From NCBI GenBank assembly GCA_021462855.1, contig JAJTXQ010000041.1:1-64000 (forward strand): DNA of 64,000 nt, written 5' to 3'. A model generated the notes under the pieces. It worked only from the letters and a program-made list of their open reading frames with translations, did no database searches and was not told the origin of the DNA. The DNA comes from Dehalococcoidia bacterium. Its GTDB lineage: Bacteria > Chloroflexota > Dehalococcoidia > DSTF01 > JACRBR01. Position numbers and translations under genes: made by a program. Positions 34,497-43,237 of this stretch are shown here, one piece after another (the first letter of the stretch is position 1; every line of letters starts with the position of its first letter).

Positions 34497-35113
34497 CACG
34501 TCCAGAGGTCGGGGTAGCGGTCCCGGTGGCGCGCGCGCAGGCCCTCGAACAGGCGGCGGTACGAAGGCGTCGTCAGGTCGGGCGTGGTCATGATGACAGC
34601 GTCCTCCTGGTTGTCGGTGTAGTAGCGCACGCGCAGGCCGACGCGGTCGAAGCCGTACTTGATGTACAGGTCCTGCGCGGCGGTGTTGCTCTTGCGCACC
34701 TCGAGCGTCACCACCTCCTGGTCGCTGTCCACCGCCAGCTCGATGCAGGCGATGAGAAGCCGCTCGCCGATGCCCATGCGCCGAACGCGCTCGCGGACCG
34801 CGACCGTGACGATGTGCGCCTCGCCGACCATCAGCCAGATGCCGAGGAAGCCGAGCACGTGCTCGCCGCGCTCCTCGGCAGGCGTGACGATCCGCCGCAG
34901 CGCATTCCAGAATCCGCCGCCTGCGTCGGCGCCGTCCGGCGGCTCGCCGCCGTCCTCGACGAGCACGAGGTAGCGCGCGGCCCGGTTCTGCAGCTCGCGC
35001 TTGTATGCGGTCTGGGGCCACATCGTGGGGAAGGACTCCCGCTCAATGTCCATGACCTGCGGGATGTCCTCGGCGTGCATCGGCCGGAGATGTGTGCGAA
35101 GGAGTGTGCGCAT
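34496..35113 (-). CDS. rimI: Ribosomal-protein-alanine acetyltransferase-like GNAT
   Basis: A 205-residue GNAT acetyltransferase. MHAEDIPQVMDIERESFPTMWPQTAYKRELQN is typical of RimI, and RRMGIGERLLIACIELAVDSDQEVVTLEVRKSNTAAQDLYIKYGF contains the acetyl-CoA-binding motif and the NTAAQ-type segment. It carries a roughly 30-residue insertion after the third strand (EDGGEPPDGADAGGGFWNA) and about 35 residues after the core, longer than E. coli RimI. Likely substrate is the N-terminus of a ribosomal protein or another protein. The start at 35113 is chosen over 35146 from the family N-terminus. Operon with the esterase (ATGA overlap). Confidence 0.85.
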   Translation of the reverse strand: MRTLLRTHLRPMHAEDIPQVMDIERESFPTMWPQTAYKRELQNRAARYLVLVEDGGEPPDGADAGGGFWNALRRIVTPAEERGEHVLGFLGIWLMVGEAHIVTVAVRERVRRMGIGERLLIACIELAVDSDQEVVTLEVRKSNTAAQDLYIKYGFDRVGLRVRYYTDNQEDAVIMTTPDLTTPSYRRLFEGLRARHRDRYPDLWT

Positions 35114-35184
35114 GCGCCGCCCTTCATCCTGCGCCCGATGTTCCACTATACATCGGCGGCCCGAGCGCGATGGTTGACGGCGCG

Positions 35185-37455
35185 TTAGTCCGGCAGCGAG
35201 TGGGGGCCGGCGCCCGCGTAGAGCTCGCGGTAGCGCGCGTAGTTCTCGACGACGAGCCGCACGTACAGCCGCGTCTCGTCGAACTCGAGGTCCTCGACGA
35301 ACCGGTCGATGTCGTCGCCTGTGAGCTCGATCGCGTTCAGGGCGGCGCCGGGCCCGCCGTTGTACGCCGCGAGCGCGTGGTAGATGTTGCCGTCGAACTC
35401 GGCGAGCTGCCCGGCGATGTAATGCGCGCCGAAGCGCAGACTCAGCGCCGGCCGGTACAGGTCGCGCATCTCGAAGTCGGCGATGCCGAGCTCGCCGGCG
35501 ATGGCGCGGCCTGTCGGCTCGATGACCTGCGTCAGCCCGAGCGCGCCGGCGTGCGAGCCGGCGAGCGGGTCGTAGAACGACTCCTGCCGCATCAACGCCA
35601 GCAACAGCAGCGGATCCATGTCCTCATCGGCGGCGGCGCGCTGTGTGAGATCGCCGAACGCCGGCGGGTACGCCAGGCGCAGCAACTCCGGGTGCGGGGC
35701 GCGGTAGCCCGGCGCCGAGCGGTAGAGCGTGCGCGCGGCTCGCGCGGCGAGCGCGGTGCGCCCTTCATCGTGGAACCGGCGCAGCATGCGGTACAGCCCG
35801 ATGACATCCTCGCCGCCATTGTCGGTGATCATCGACTGGTACACGCCCATGGACTCGGCATGCATGCCCGCTTGTTCGAGCGCGGCGCCGACCGGCCAAC
35901 GCGCGTCGTTTTCGAGCGGCGGCGCCGACGTCTCGGGGTCGACGCCGCGCTGCTCCGTGACCCACCGGGCGATCGCCGCCCAGTCCGGCACGCGCGGCGC
36001 AAGATCGGGTTCGCCGGCGTCGCCTCCGTCGTGCCCGAGGATCGCCGCCGCGCGGATCGCGTAGAACTCGTCCGGGAACTCGGCGATCACGCGGGAAAAT
36101 GCGAAGCTCGCCTCGCCGGCGCGGCCAGCCGCCTGCAGCGCGCGTCCCTGCCAGAACAGCGCGCGGACCCGCTCGTCATCGGGCGCTTCGCTGCCGGCGA
36201 CGGCGCCCCATGCGAACGATGCGCCTTCGTGGTTGCCCGCGCGGTGCAGCACCATCCCCTGCTGGAACCGCGCTTCGGGCGCGCGTGACGATGCGGCGTA
36301 GTCCGTGGCGAGCTGCGCGAATGTCGCGCCTGCCTCGTCGAAGCGGCCGGCGGCGGCGAGGAGACGCCCGCGCCACCACAGCGCGTCATCGGCAAGCGGG
36401 CCGGCGGGGGCGAGCGCGGCGGCGCGGGCGTAGGTGTCGATGGCGGTGGCGTTGTCGCCCGTCCGTTCGTCGAGCGCGCCGAGGTAGTACGTCGCGGAGC
36501 CGGCGTTGTCGCCGGCGGCCGCCGCGCGCTCGAACGCGGCGCGCGCCTCGTCGTTGCGGAAGGCGCGGTAGTGCACCACGCCGCGCGTGTAGTCGCTGAC
36601 GGGCACAGACGCGTCGTCGAGCGCGGCGAGCAGCGTCGTGGCATCACCGCTCGCGGGGTAGCGGGCGACCGCCGTGGCGTAATCCTGCACCCACGCCGCG
36701 TCGCCGATCCGCCGCCGTATCGCGCCCGCGCGCGCGAGCGCTGCCGCGCCGTCGCCACCGTTCGGTTCGACGCGCGCGTACCACGCGAGGGCCGCGCTAT
36801 CAGCGCCGGCATCTTCGAACGCGCGCGCGAGGCGGTACGCGACGGTGCCTTTGTCCTCGGGCAGGGGCGTGGCGAACACCGCCTCGCCGGCGATGCGCGC
36901 CTCGTCGAAGCGGCCGAGCGCTGCGAGCAGCGGCGCGCGCTCAGCCTGGGCGTACGGCGTCAGCGTACCGGCGGCGGCGACATACCGGTCGAGGCTGTCG
37001 AGCGCGCCGGCGTTGTCGCCGGCCGCCGCCAGCGCGCGCCCGAGCGCGAACCGCAGCGTCGACGCGTCGGAGGGCGGCGCCGCGCCATCGAACGCCGCCG
37101 CCAGCGCGGAGCGCGCCTCGTCTTCGCGGCCGTGGCGGGCGAGTGCGCGGGCCTGCCCGAGCAGCGCGTCCTCCCGCGCTGCGCCGTTGGATGCGGCGGC
37201 CACGTCGCCGTACGTCACCGCCGCGCGGTCGAACTCGCCCTCGTACTCCAGGCGGGCCGCGCCCGCCAGCGTCGGCGGCGCCTCGGTCGGCGTCGGCGCG
37301 ACCGTGGGCAGCGGCGATGGGGGCGTCGGCGTGGCGCGGGCCGGCGCGCCGTCGCCGTCACAACCGGCAGCGGCAAGGCCGATGATCAATGCGGCGACAA
37401 GCGGCGGAATGCGCGCCGGGGCGCGCGCTGCGGCCATCGTGCGAAGCTGAGACAT
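35185..37455 (-). CDS. Lytic transglycosylase lipoprotein with helical repeats
   Basis: A 756-residue exported murein enzyme. The signal sequence IPPLVAALIIGLAAAGCDGDG has a lipobox Cys near residue 32. Residues about 60-560 are helical repeats (TPR-like pairs such as GDAGALDSLDRYVAAAG and LADDALWWRGRLLAAAGRFDEA), matching the superhelical part of soluble lytic transglycosylases. The C-terminal SLT domain (about 600-745) has MRQESFYDP with the catalytic Glu, GALGLTQVIEPTG and AYNGGPGAA. It cleaves the glycan of peptidoglycan with anhydro end formation. Presence supports a Gram-negative-like or walled envelope. The gene is single. Confidence 0.9.
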   Translation of the reverse strand: MSQLRTMAAARAPARIPPLVAALIIGLAAAGCDGDGAPARATPTPPSPLPTVAPTPTEAPPTLAGAARLEYEGEFDRAAVTYGDVAAASNGAAREDALLGQARALARHGREDEARSALAAAFDGAAPPSDASTLRFALGRALAAAGDNAGALDSLDRYVAAAGTLTPYAQAERAPLLAALGRFDEARIAGEAVFATPLPEDKGTVAYRLARAFEDAGADSAALAWYARVEPNGGDGAAALARAGAIRRRIGDAAWVQDYATAVARYPASGDATTLLAALDDASVPVSDYTRGVVHYRAFRNDEARAAFERAAAAGDNAGSATYYLGALDERTGDNATAIDTYARAAALAPAGPLADDALWWRGRLLAAAGRFDEAGATFAQLATDYAASSRAPEARFQQGMVLHRAGNHEGASFAWGAVAGSEAPDDERVRALFWQGRALQAAGRAGEASFAFSRVIAEFPDEFYAIRAAAILGHDGGDAGEPDLAPRVPDWAAIARWVTEQRGVDPETSAPPLENDARWPVGAALEQAGMHAESMGVYQSMITDNGGEDVIGLYRMLRRFHDEGRTALAARAARTLYRSAPGYRAPHPELLRLAYPPAFGDLTQRAAADEDMDPLLLLALMRQESFYDPLAGSHAGALGLTQVIEPTGRAIAGELGIADFEMRDLYRPALSLRFGAHYIAGQLAEFDGNIYHALAAYNGGPGAALNAIELTGDDIDRFVEDLEFDETRLYVRLVVENYARYRELYAGAGPHSLPD

Positions 37456-37481
37456 GGGGTTACACCCGGGTGGCCGGCGTT

Positions 37482-37511
37482 TTGACAGGGGTTCGAATCG
37501 AATGGTAGCCT
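37482..37511 (+). promoter_or_regulatory. Promoter for the unknown gene at 37543
   Basis: TTGACA (37482-37487), 18-base spacer, TAGCCT (37506-37511), with start of transcription near 37518 and a ~25-base leader. Good sigma-70-like match. Confidence 0.7.
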
Positions 37512-37542
37512 CGGATCACGGGCCCTCACAACCCGATCAGCC

Positions 37543-38025
37543 ATGAACCTCATGCGGCTTACGCTGATTGATGCCGGCGGCGGAGTCAGCTTCGTCGCCC
37601 ACGGCGAGGCGCTCCCGGCGCTGCTGCGCGCCTGCGCGACCAGCCCCGGCACGATCGACGAGCTGCTCGAACGCACGGAGCCGTACTACCAGGGGCTCCG
37701 GGAGCGCATCGAAAACGGGCTGGCGATGTTCGACGAGCGCAACGCGCCCGGACATTACGAAACCATCCACGGCGCGCTCGACGCCGCCCGGCCGGAGGAG
37801 TCGCCGCTGTTCCGCATCGTCGACGAGGTGACGCGCGAGGCGTCGCTGCGGCCGGTGAAGGCGGGCGCGATCGTCATCAACCTCATCGACCGGCGGATCA
37901 TCCAGCTCCAGAACGGGTACCAGGAGATCACGCGCAACGGCCGCGGCCGCGTCTTCGACGGCGAGCGCATGACGGAGCGCACGTTCGTCTACCGGCTCCC
38001 GAAGGACTGGGCGCTCGTCCCCTGA
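37543..38025 (+). CDS. Conserved-looking protein of unknown function
   Basis: A 160-residue soluble protein starting MNLMRLTLIDAGGGVSFVAHGEALPALLRACA. No signal peptide or membrane helix. The C-terminal half AGAIVINLIDRRIIQLQNGYQEITRNGRGRVFDGERMTERTFVYRLPKDWALVP is strand-rich and looks like a small sensor or regulatory domain; the N-half is helical (DELLERTEPYYQGLRERIENGLAMFDE). No family recognised. The start may also be Met4. A strong promoter 30 bases upstream and 28 bases to alr suggest it is transcribed alone or read into alr, which has its own box. Confidence 0.75.
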   Translation: MNLMRLTLIDAGGGVSFVAHGEALPALLRACATSPGTIDELLERTEPYYQGLRERIENGLAMFDERNAPGHYETIHGALDAARPEESPLFRIVDEVTREASLRPVKAGAIVINLIDRRIIQLQNGYQEITRNGRGRVFDGERMTERTFVYRLPKDWALVP

Positions 38026-38041
38026 CGCGCGGGTGATCCCG

Positions 38042-38047
38042 TATCCT
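38042..38047 (+). promoter_or_regulatory. -10 box of leaderless alr
   Basis: TATCCT, last T seven bases before the alr ATG at 38054; no ribosome binding site. Confidence 0.5.
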
Positions 38048-38053
38048 GCCCGC

Positions 38054-39250
38054 ATGGAGCAGCCTGCCGAGCGCTGGCACGGCCGCCCGGTCTGGGCGGA
38101 GATCGACCTCGACGCGCTGGCGCACAACGTGCGCACGCTCGCCGGCCGCGCGGCTCCGGCGCGGCTCTACGCCATCGTCAAGGCGAACGCGTACGGGCAC
38201 GGAGCCGTGGCTGTCGGGCGGGCGGCGCTGCAGGCGGGCGCGTCCGGCCTGGGCGTGGTCTGCGTCGACGAGGCGGAAGAGCTGCGCCGTGCCGGCATCG
38301 ATGCGCCGCTGCTCGTCGTCGGCTACACCGGCGCCGGGGAGGCGGAGCGCGTCGTCGAGCTGGGCCTGACGCCGACCGTGACATCGATGCAGACGGCGCT
38401 CGCGCTGTCGCGCTTCGCGGCGGAACGCGACGTCGTCCAGCCGATCCACGTGGAGCTGGAGAGCGGGCTGAACCGCCACGGGCTCGAGCTCGACGCGCTC
38501 GTCGCCTTCGCGGAGGCCGCGCGCGCGCTCCCGCACATCGAGGTCGAGGGGCTGTACACGCACTTCGCGGCCGCGGAGGAAGGCGATCAGACGTTCACGC
38601 GCGCCCAGTACGACGCGTTGCGTTCGGCCGCCGAGCGGCTGCCGTGGATCGCGCTGCGTCACTGCTCGGCGACGGCGAGCCTGCTCGCCACCCCGGACCT
38701 GCGGCTCGATGCCGTCCGGGCGGGGATCGGCATCTACGGCTACCACCCGGCGCCGGGCTGCGGCGAGGACGTGGCGTTGCGGCGCGTGTTGTCGCTGAAG
38801 TCGCGCGTCGCGCGGGTGCTGCGCGTGGAGCCGGGCGCGACGGTCGGCTACGGCCGCACCTGGCGCGCCGGGGCGCCGGCGACGATCGCGCTCATCATGT
38901 GCGGTTACGCCGACGGGCTGCGCCGCGCGCTCTCGAACCGCGCGAGTGTGCTCATCCGCGGCCAGCGCGCGCCGATCGCCGGGCGCATCGCGATGGATAT
39001 GTGCATGGCCGACGTGACGGCGATCGCCGGCGTTGCGCCGGACGACGAGGCCGTTATCATTGGCGCGCAGGGCGGCGAGGCAGTCGATGCCGACGAGCTG
39101 GCAGGCCTGGCGGACACGATCTCGTGGGAGATCCTCGCCGGGATCAGCGCCCGCGTGCCGCGCGTGTACCTCCGCGGCGGCGAGCCGGTCGCCGCGACGA
39201 CGCTCAACGAACGCACGCCGGTCCCGCTCGGCGAGCCATCACGCAGGTAG
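38054..39250 (+). CDS. alr: Alanine racemase
   Basis: PLP-dependent interconversion of L- and D-alanine for the wall peptide. The PLP Lys43 is in IVKANAYGHG, and the second catalytic Tyr is in TVGYGRTWRAG. Other motifs: HVELESGLNRHGLE, TAR-type DAVRAGIGIYGYHP, and IAMDMCMADVTAI near the C-terminus. Full length at 398 residues. The TATCCT box seven bases upstream suggests a leaderless start. A DinB gene follows at 9 bases and may be co-transcribed. Confidence 0.95.
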   Translation: MEQPAERWHGRPVWAEIDLDALAHNVRTLAGRAAPARLYAIVKANAYGHGAVAVGRAALQAGASGLGVVCVDEAEELRRAGIDAPLLVVGYTGAGEAERVVELGLTPTVTSMQTALALSRFAAERDVVQPIHVELESGLNRHGLELDALVAFAEAARALPHIEVEGLYTHFAAAEEGDQTFTRAQYDALRSAAERLPWIALRHCSATASLLATPDLRLDAVRAGIGIYGYHPAPGCGEDVALRRVLSLKSRVARVLRVEPGATVGYGRTWRAGAPATIALIMCGYADGLRRALSNRASVLIRGQRAPIAGRIAMDMCMADVTAIAGVAPDDEAVIIGAQGGEAVDADELAGLADTISWEILAGISARVPRVYLRGGEPVAATTLNERTPVPLGEPSRR

Positions 39251-39259
39251 GTGAGACCG

Positions 39260-39775
39260 ATGCCATCGCAGACGCCGAACGTGTTTACGTTTCCCCGCAA
39301 CGAGCCGGGGACGCAGGGCCACCTCGACCTCGTCGAGCCGCTGCGGGCGATGCCGCACGCGCTGGTCGACCTGCTGCGCGGGATCGGCGAAGCGGAGGAA
39401 CTGCGCCGTCCGGCGGACGGCGGCTGGGGCATCCGCGAGATCGTCGGGCACCTGCGCGACGCGGCGGAGGTGTACCACAAGCGCCTGTACATGATGTCGA
39501 CGCAAGCCGACCCCGTGCTCGAGCCGTACGACCCCGACGCCTTCGCGAAGGACCACGACTACCTCGGCCGCACGCTCGAGGAGATGATCGGCGCGCTGCG
39601 GGAGTTCCGTGCGGATACGGTCGCGCTGCTGACATCGCTCGTCAACTGGAACTGGGCGCGCAGCGGACAGCACCTGGAGCGCGGCCGCGTGAGCATCCGC
39701 CAGCTCGTCGAGCACATGATCGAGCACGAGCACGAACACCTGGAGGACATCCGCCGCCTGCGGGCTTCGGCGTAG
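39260..39775 (+). CDS. DinB-family protein
   Basis: A 171-residue four-helix-bundle protein of the DinB/YfiT superfamily. REIVGHLRDAAEVYHKRL supplies the first conserved His, and RQLVEHMIEHEHEHLEDIRRL at the C-terminus the other metal-binding His residues. Such proteins bind divalent metal and may act as thiol-dependent transferases; activity here is unknown. The start at 39260 has GGTGAG four bases upstream; GTG 39251 is an alternative. Follows alr by nine bases. Confidence 0.8.
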   Translation: MPSQTPNVFTFPRNEPGTQGHLDLVEPLRAMPHALVDLLRGIGEAEELRRPADGGWGIREIVGHLRDAAEVYHKRLYMMSTQADPVLEPYDPDAFAKDHDYLGRTLEEMIGALREFRADTVALLTSLVNWNWARSGQHLERGRVSIRQLVEHMIEHEHEHLEDIRRLRASA

Positions 39776-39776
39776 C

Positions 39777-40322
39777 CTACCGCCGGATCTCTCCCAGCTG
39801 GTGGAGCCACGCGCGCGCGTAGCCCTCGCCGATGTCGAGGAAGGCGAGCGTGCCGGGGCGGCGCGTGAGGTTGCGCGGGTATGTCGGACTGCCGGGATTG
39901 ATCATCAGCACGCCGCGCACCTCGACGATCTCTTCGACGTGCGTGTCGCCGTGCACGAACACGTCTACCGGCCCGCCAAAGTAGTGCTCCATGATCGTCT
40001 CGAGCGTGCGATGCGGCGGCCACTCCGGCAGGGTCGCGTCGTGCACCATGCCGACGCGCGCGCCGTGCGCCTCGACGATCTGCACGGGTTGCAGGCGGGC
40101 GTCGGGCGGGCACACGGGGCGCCCGCCGCCGCCGTCATCGCCGTTGCCGCGGACGCCGAGCACGGGCGCGGCGCAACGCTGCTCGAGCCAGTCGAGCACG
40201 TCGAGCGTGTGCAGGTCGCCGGCATGCAGGATCAGGTCGACGCCGCGCAGCGCGTCGTACGCCTCGTCCCACAGCGGACCGGCCTCCGGGTAGTGCGTGT
40301 CGCCAATGATGCCGATGCGCAT
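39777..40322 (-). CDS. YfcE/MJ0936-type metallophosphoesterase
   Basis: A 181-residue calcineurin-like phosphoesterase. Metal motifs in order are GIIGDTHYP, ILHAGDLHTLD, GVRGNGD and VFVHGDTHVEE, with Asp where GHTH is common. Such small proteins hydrolyse phosphodiesters, often cyclic nucleotides or bis-p-nitrophenyl phosphate in vitro. Substrate unknown. The U-tract of the rpmB terminator lies immediately before the ATG, so expression probably comes from read-through or a start close to the gene. Confidence 0.88.
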   Translation of the reverse strand: MRIGIIGDTHYPEAGPLWDEAYDALRGVDLILHAGDLHTLDVLDWLEQRCAAPVLGVRGNGDDGGGGRPVCPPDARLQPVQIVEAHGARVGMVHDATLPEWPPHRTLETIMEHYFGGPVDVFVHGDTHVEEIVEVRGVLMINPGSPTYPRNLTRRPGTLAFLDIGEGYARAWLHQLGEIRR

Positions 40323-40325
40323 GTC

Positions 40326-40359
40326 TCGAAAAACGCGAAGCCCCCGCGGCGACGGGGGC
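40326..40359 (-). terminator. Intrinsic terminator of rpmB
   Basis: On the minus strand, a GCCCCCG / CGGGGGC stem (complement of 40340-40359) is followed by a T-rich run (complement of 40328-40333, TTTTTC). It ends rpmB just before the phosphoesterase ATG. Confidence 0.75.
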
Positions 40360-40380
40360 CGGGCGCAGCGCCTGTGGCCG

Positions 40381-40590
40381 CTACGCCGACTTCGTCTGGC
40401 TGCGCAGGCAGCGCGTGCAGATCCTCACGCGCACCGGCTCGCTGCCGACGTAGACGACCTGCTTGTGCAGGTTCGCCTTGAACGTTCGATTCGTCTTTGG
40501 CGCTTTGCGGACCCAACGGCCCGAGTGCTGGTGGCGGATGTTGCGTCCGAAGGTCGTGCCCTTGCCGCACACGGCGCAGATGCCTGGCAT
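40381..40590 (-). CDS. rpmB: 50S ribosomal protein L28, zinc-ribbon form
   Basis: A 69-residue L28. CAVCGKGTTFGRNIRHQHSGRWV at the N-terminus, then VRVRICTRCLRSQTKSA at the C-terminus: the two CxxC pairs (C5-C8 and C59-C62) form the zinc-binding version of the protein. Basic central region binds 23S rRNA in the large subunit. A GAGGACGAAC site lies upstream. Divergent from fakA. Confidence 0.95.
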   Translation of the reverse strand: MPGICAVCGKGTTFGRNIRHQHSGRWVRKAPKTNRTFKANLHKQVVYVGSEPVRVRICTRCLRSQTKSA

Positions 40591-40621
40591 GTTCGTCCTC
40601 TATGGCCCGCAGGCCTCGTGA

Positions 40622-40627
40622 TAGAAT
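40622..40627 (+). promoter_or_regulatory. -10 box for fakA-fakB
   Basis: TAGAAT 22 bases before the fakA ATG in the short rpmB/fakA gap. Confidence 0.45.
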
Positions 40628-40648
40628 CGGAAATCACGGAACTGTAAC

Positions 40649-42325
40649 ATGCAGTCCGAAATCGAGGCAAACGGGGGCAGATTGCGCGAACCCCGCTCCG
40701 CCGCTCGCACGGGGCGAGCCGATCCCGCCGGCGCGCTCGATGCCGCGGCGCTGCTCGATGCGTTCGCCGGTGGCGCCGAGGCGCTGCGCCAGCAGGCCGA
40801 CGCCCTCAACGCCATCAACGTCTTTCCCGTGCCCGACGGCGATACCGGCACGAACATGTCGATGACGATGCGCGCGTGCGTCGACGCGATCGCCCGCGCG
40901 CCGGCCGCCGGCGCGGCAGCGCTGCTTGGCGCGGCGGCGCGGGGCGCGCTCATGGGCGCGAAGGGCAACTCCGGCGTCATCCTGTCGCAGATCCTCGGCG
41001 GGGTGGCGGCAGGGGCGCCGGCAGCCGTCGATGGCGCGGCGCTGGCCGCCGGACTGGCGCGCGGCCGCGATGCGGCGTACCGGGTCGTCTCGGCGCCGCG
41101 CGAAGGCACGATCCTGACCGCCATCAGCGCCGCAGCCGATGCCGCAGCACGCGCGGACGGCGATGCGGTCGCCACGCTCGCCGCCGCGGCAGCAGGAGCG
41201 GCCGAAGCGACGGCGCGTACGCCGGATCTCCTGCCCGTGCTGAAGGAAGCCGGCGTCGTCGATGCGGGCGCGCAAGGCCTCGCCGTGCTGCTCGATGGCA
41301 TGGTGCGCGCGCTCCGCGGCGAGGAGCAGGCGGCCGGCGCCGACTTCGGCGCGATCGACCCGGCGTGGCTCGGCGCGACGCAGCAACTGCACGCGCACGA
41401 GGGCGCGCAGGCCGGGTTCTGCACGGAGTTCGTGGTCGAAGGCCATGCGCTCGACGCCGGCGCGGTGCGCGCGCGCATGCAGCAATCCGGCGAGAGCGTG
41501 CTGGTCGTCGGCGGGGAGCGCGTGCTGCGTGTGCACCTGCACACGCACGAGCCGCAGGTCGCGATCGCCTGGGCGCGCACGCTCGGCGCCGTCTCGCACG
41601 AGAAGGTCGATGACATGGAGGCGCAGTTCCGCGCGCTGGCGGCGCGGCGCGCGCCCGCGGCTGGCCCGCGCGCGGGCCTCGCCGTCGTCGCCGTCGGCGC
41701 GGGCGCCGGGATCGAAGCGCTGTTCGCATCGATGGGCGCGACGGTCGTCCGCGGCGGCCAGACGATGAACCCGAGCATTGGTGAGATCCGCGCGGCGATC
41801 GACGCGACCGGCGCGGCTGACGTCATCGTGCTGCCGAACAACAAGAACATCGTGCTCGCAGCGCGGCAGGCGGCGGCCGGCGCCCCGGCGCGCGTCCACG
41901 TTGTCGCAACGACGAGCGTCCCGCAGGGCGTCGCCGCGCTCGTCGCGCTCAACACCGAGTCGCCGTACGACGAGAACGTCGCGGCGATGGATGCGGCGTC
42001 CGCCGGCGTGCGCACCGGCGAGGTCACGCTCGCCGCGCGGCCGACGACGGTCCACGGACTGAAGGTGCGCCAGGGCCAGCCCATCGGCCTTGTCGACGGC
42101 GACCTCGTCGTCGCCGAGGACACGGTCGATGCCGCCGTCCGCGCCTGCGTTGCGCGCATGGCGGAGGGTCGCGACGGCGCGCTCGTCACGCTGTACGCCG
42201 GCGAGGGCATCGCGCGCGCGGGCGCCGACGCGCTTGCGGCGTCGCTGGCCGGCGAGCTCGGCGTCGAAGTGGAGGTGGTCGAAGGCGGCCAGCCGCACTA
42301 CCCGTACCTGGTCGGGGTGGAATGA
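40649..42325 (+). CDS. fakA: DAK2-domain fatty acid kinase FakA
   Basis: Phosphorylates fatty acid carried by FakB to acyl-phosphate for phospholipid synthesis. The N-terminal Dak2-type ATP-binding domain has NAINVFPVPDGDTGTNMSMTM and LMGAKGNSGVILSQILGG; the middle is Ala-rich helical; the C-terminal DegV-like-binding domain contains VIVLPNNKNIVLAARQA and GLVDGDLVV. 558 residues, typical for FakA. The downstream fakB start overlaps its stop by four bases, the expected pairing. TAGAAT upstream is the likely promoter. Confidence 0.94.
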   Translation: MQSEIEANGGRLREPRSAARTGRADPAGALDAAALLDAFAGGAEALRQQADALNAINVFPVPDGDTGTNMSMTMRACVDAIARAPAAGAAALLGAAARGALMGAKGNSGVILSQILGGVAAGAPAAVDGAALAAGLARGRDAAYRVVSAPREGTILTAISAAADAAARADGDAVATLAAAAAGAAEATARTPDLLPVLKEAGVVDAGAQGLAVLLDGMVRALRGEEQAAGADFGAIDPAWLGATQQLHAHEGAQAGFCTEFVVEGHALDAGAVRARMQQSGESVLVVGGERVLRVHLHTHEPQVAIAWARTLGAVSHEKVDDMEAQFRALAARRAPAAGPRAGLAVVAVGAGAGIEALFASMGATVVRGGQTMNPSIGEIRAAIDATGAADVIVLPNNKNIVLAARQAAAGAPARVHVVATTSVPQGVAALVALNTESPYDENVAAMDAASAGVRTGEVTLAARPTTVHGLKVRQGQPIGLVDGDLVVAEDTVDAAVRACVARMAEGRDGALVTLYAGEGIARAGADALAASLAGELGVEVEVVEGGQPHYPYLVGVE

Positions 42326-43176
42326 TGGCCGTCCGCATCGTCACGGACAGCACGTGCGACATCCCGCACGAGATCGCGGCGGAGCTGAACATCACGGTCG
42401 TGCCGCTGACGATCAACTTCGGCACGCAGTCGTACCGCGATGGCATTGACCTGGGCGCCGACGAGTTCTACGAGCGGCTGGCGCAGGCAAAGGAGCTGCC
42501 GACCACGTCGCAGCCGCCGCCGGCGTTGTTCGAGCACGCGTACCGCCACCTGGTGACGCAGGGCGACGTGGTGTCGATCCACCTCTCGCACAAGTTCAGC
42601 GGCACGGTCGAGACGGCGCGCAGCGCCGCGCGCGGCGTGGCGCCCGAGCAGATCACGGTCGTCGACAGCGGCTCCGCCTCGATGGGGCTCGGGCTGTGTG
42701 TGATCGCGGCGGCGCGTGTCGCCCGCGATGGCGGGGACCGCGACGCCTGCGTCGCGGCGGCGGAGCACGTCGCGCAGCGCCTGCGTATCGCCGTGGCGTT
42801 CGAGACGCTGGAGTACCTGCGTCGCGGGGGACGCATCGGCCGGGGGCGCGCGTTCCTCGGCGGGCTGTTGCGGCTGAAGCCGATCATGACGATCAAAGAC
42901 GGCGAGACGCATCCGGTGACGCGCGCCCGCTCCCGCGCAAGGGCGATCGACGAGCTGTTCGCGCTGTGCACGCGCCACCAGGACGTCACCGACGTCGTCG
43001 TGCTGCACACGACGACGCCCGGCGACGCGGAGCAGCTCGCGCAGCGCGCTCGAGAGGCGGCGCCGGCCGCGCGCGTGTACGTCGGGCGGTTCGGCGCGTC
43101 GCTTGGCGTGCACGGCGGGCCGGGCATGCTCGGCATCGCCATCGTTGGCGACGAGGCGCCCGACGCGAGCGCGTGA
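42322..43176 (+). CDS. fakB: DegV-family fatty acid-binding protein FakB
   Basis: A 284-residue DegV protein that holds the fatty acid presented to FakA. The N-lobe has RIVTDSTCDIPHEIAAELNITVVPLTI and PTTSQPPPALFEHAY; HLSHKFSGTVETARSAA and VVDSGSASMGLG follow; GGRIGRGRAFLGGLLRLKPIM and GPGMLGIAI lie in the C-lobe. Overlaps fakA by ATGA. The pair is a complete fatty acid kinase module. Confidence 0.94.
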   Translation: MMAVRIVTDSTCDIPHEIAAELNITVVPLTINFGTQSYRDGIDLGADEFYERLAQAKELPTTSQPPPALFEHAYRHLVTQGDVVSIHLSHKFSGTVETARSAARGVAPEQITVVDSGSASMGLGLCVIAAARVARDGGDRDACVAAAEHVAQRLRIAVAFETLEYLRRGGRIGRGRAFLGGLLRLKPIMTIKDGETHPVTRARSRARAIDELFALCTRHQDVTDVVVLHTTTPGDAEQLAQRAREAAPAARVYVGRFGASLGVHGGPGMLGIAIVGDEAPDASA

Positions 43177-43222
43177 CGTTCGGCGGCGCGATTTCCGCCG
43201 AACGGCCCCCCGCGCCGCTTGC

Positions 43223-43228
43223 TAGAGT
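43223..43228 (+). promoter_or_regulatory. -10 box of near-leaderless redoxin gene
   Basis: TAGAGT, last T ten bases before the ATG at 43238. Confidence 0.4.
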
Positions 43229-43237
43229 GGATCTGCG

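Noticed and set aside
37488-37505. tRNA-like T-loop GGTTCGAATC
   Set aside because: Isolated match inside a promoter spacer; no acceptor, D or anticodon stems.
40600-42298. Long minus-strand frames opposite fakA
   Set aside because: fakA on the plus strand has unambiguous DAK2 motifs; the antisense frames are low complexity.
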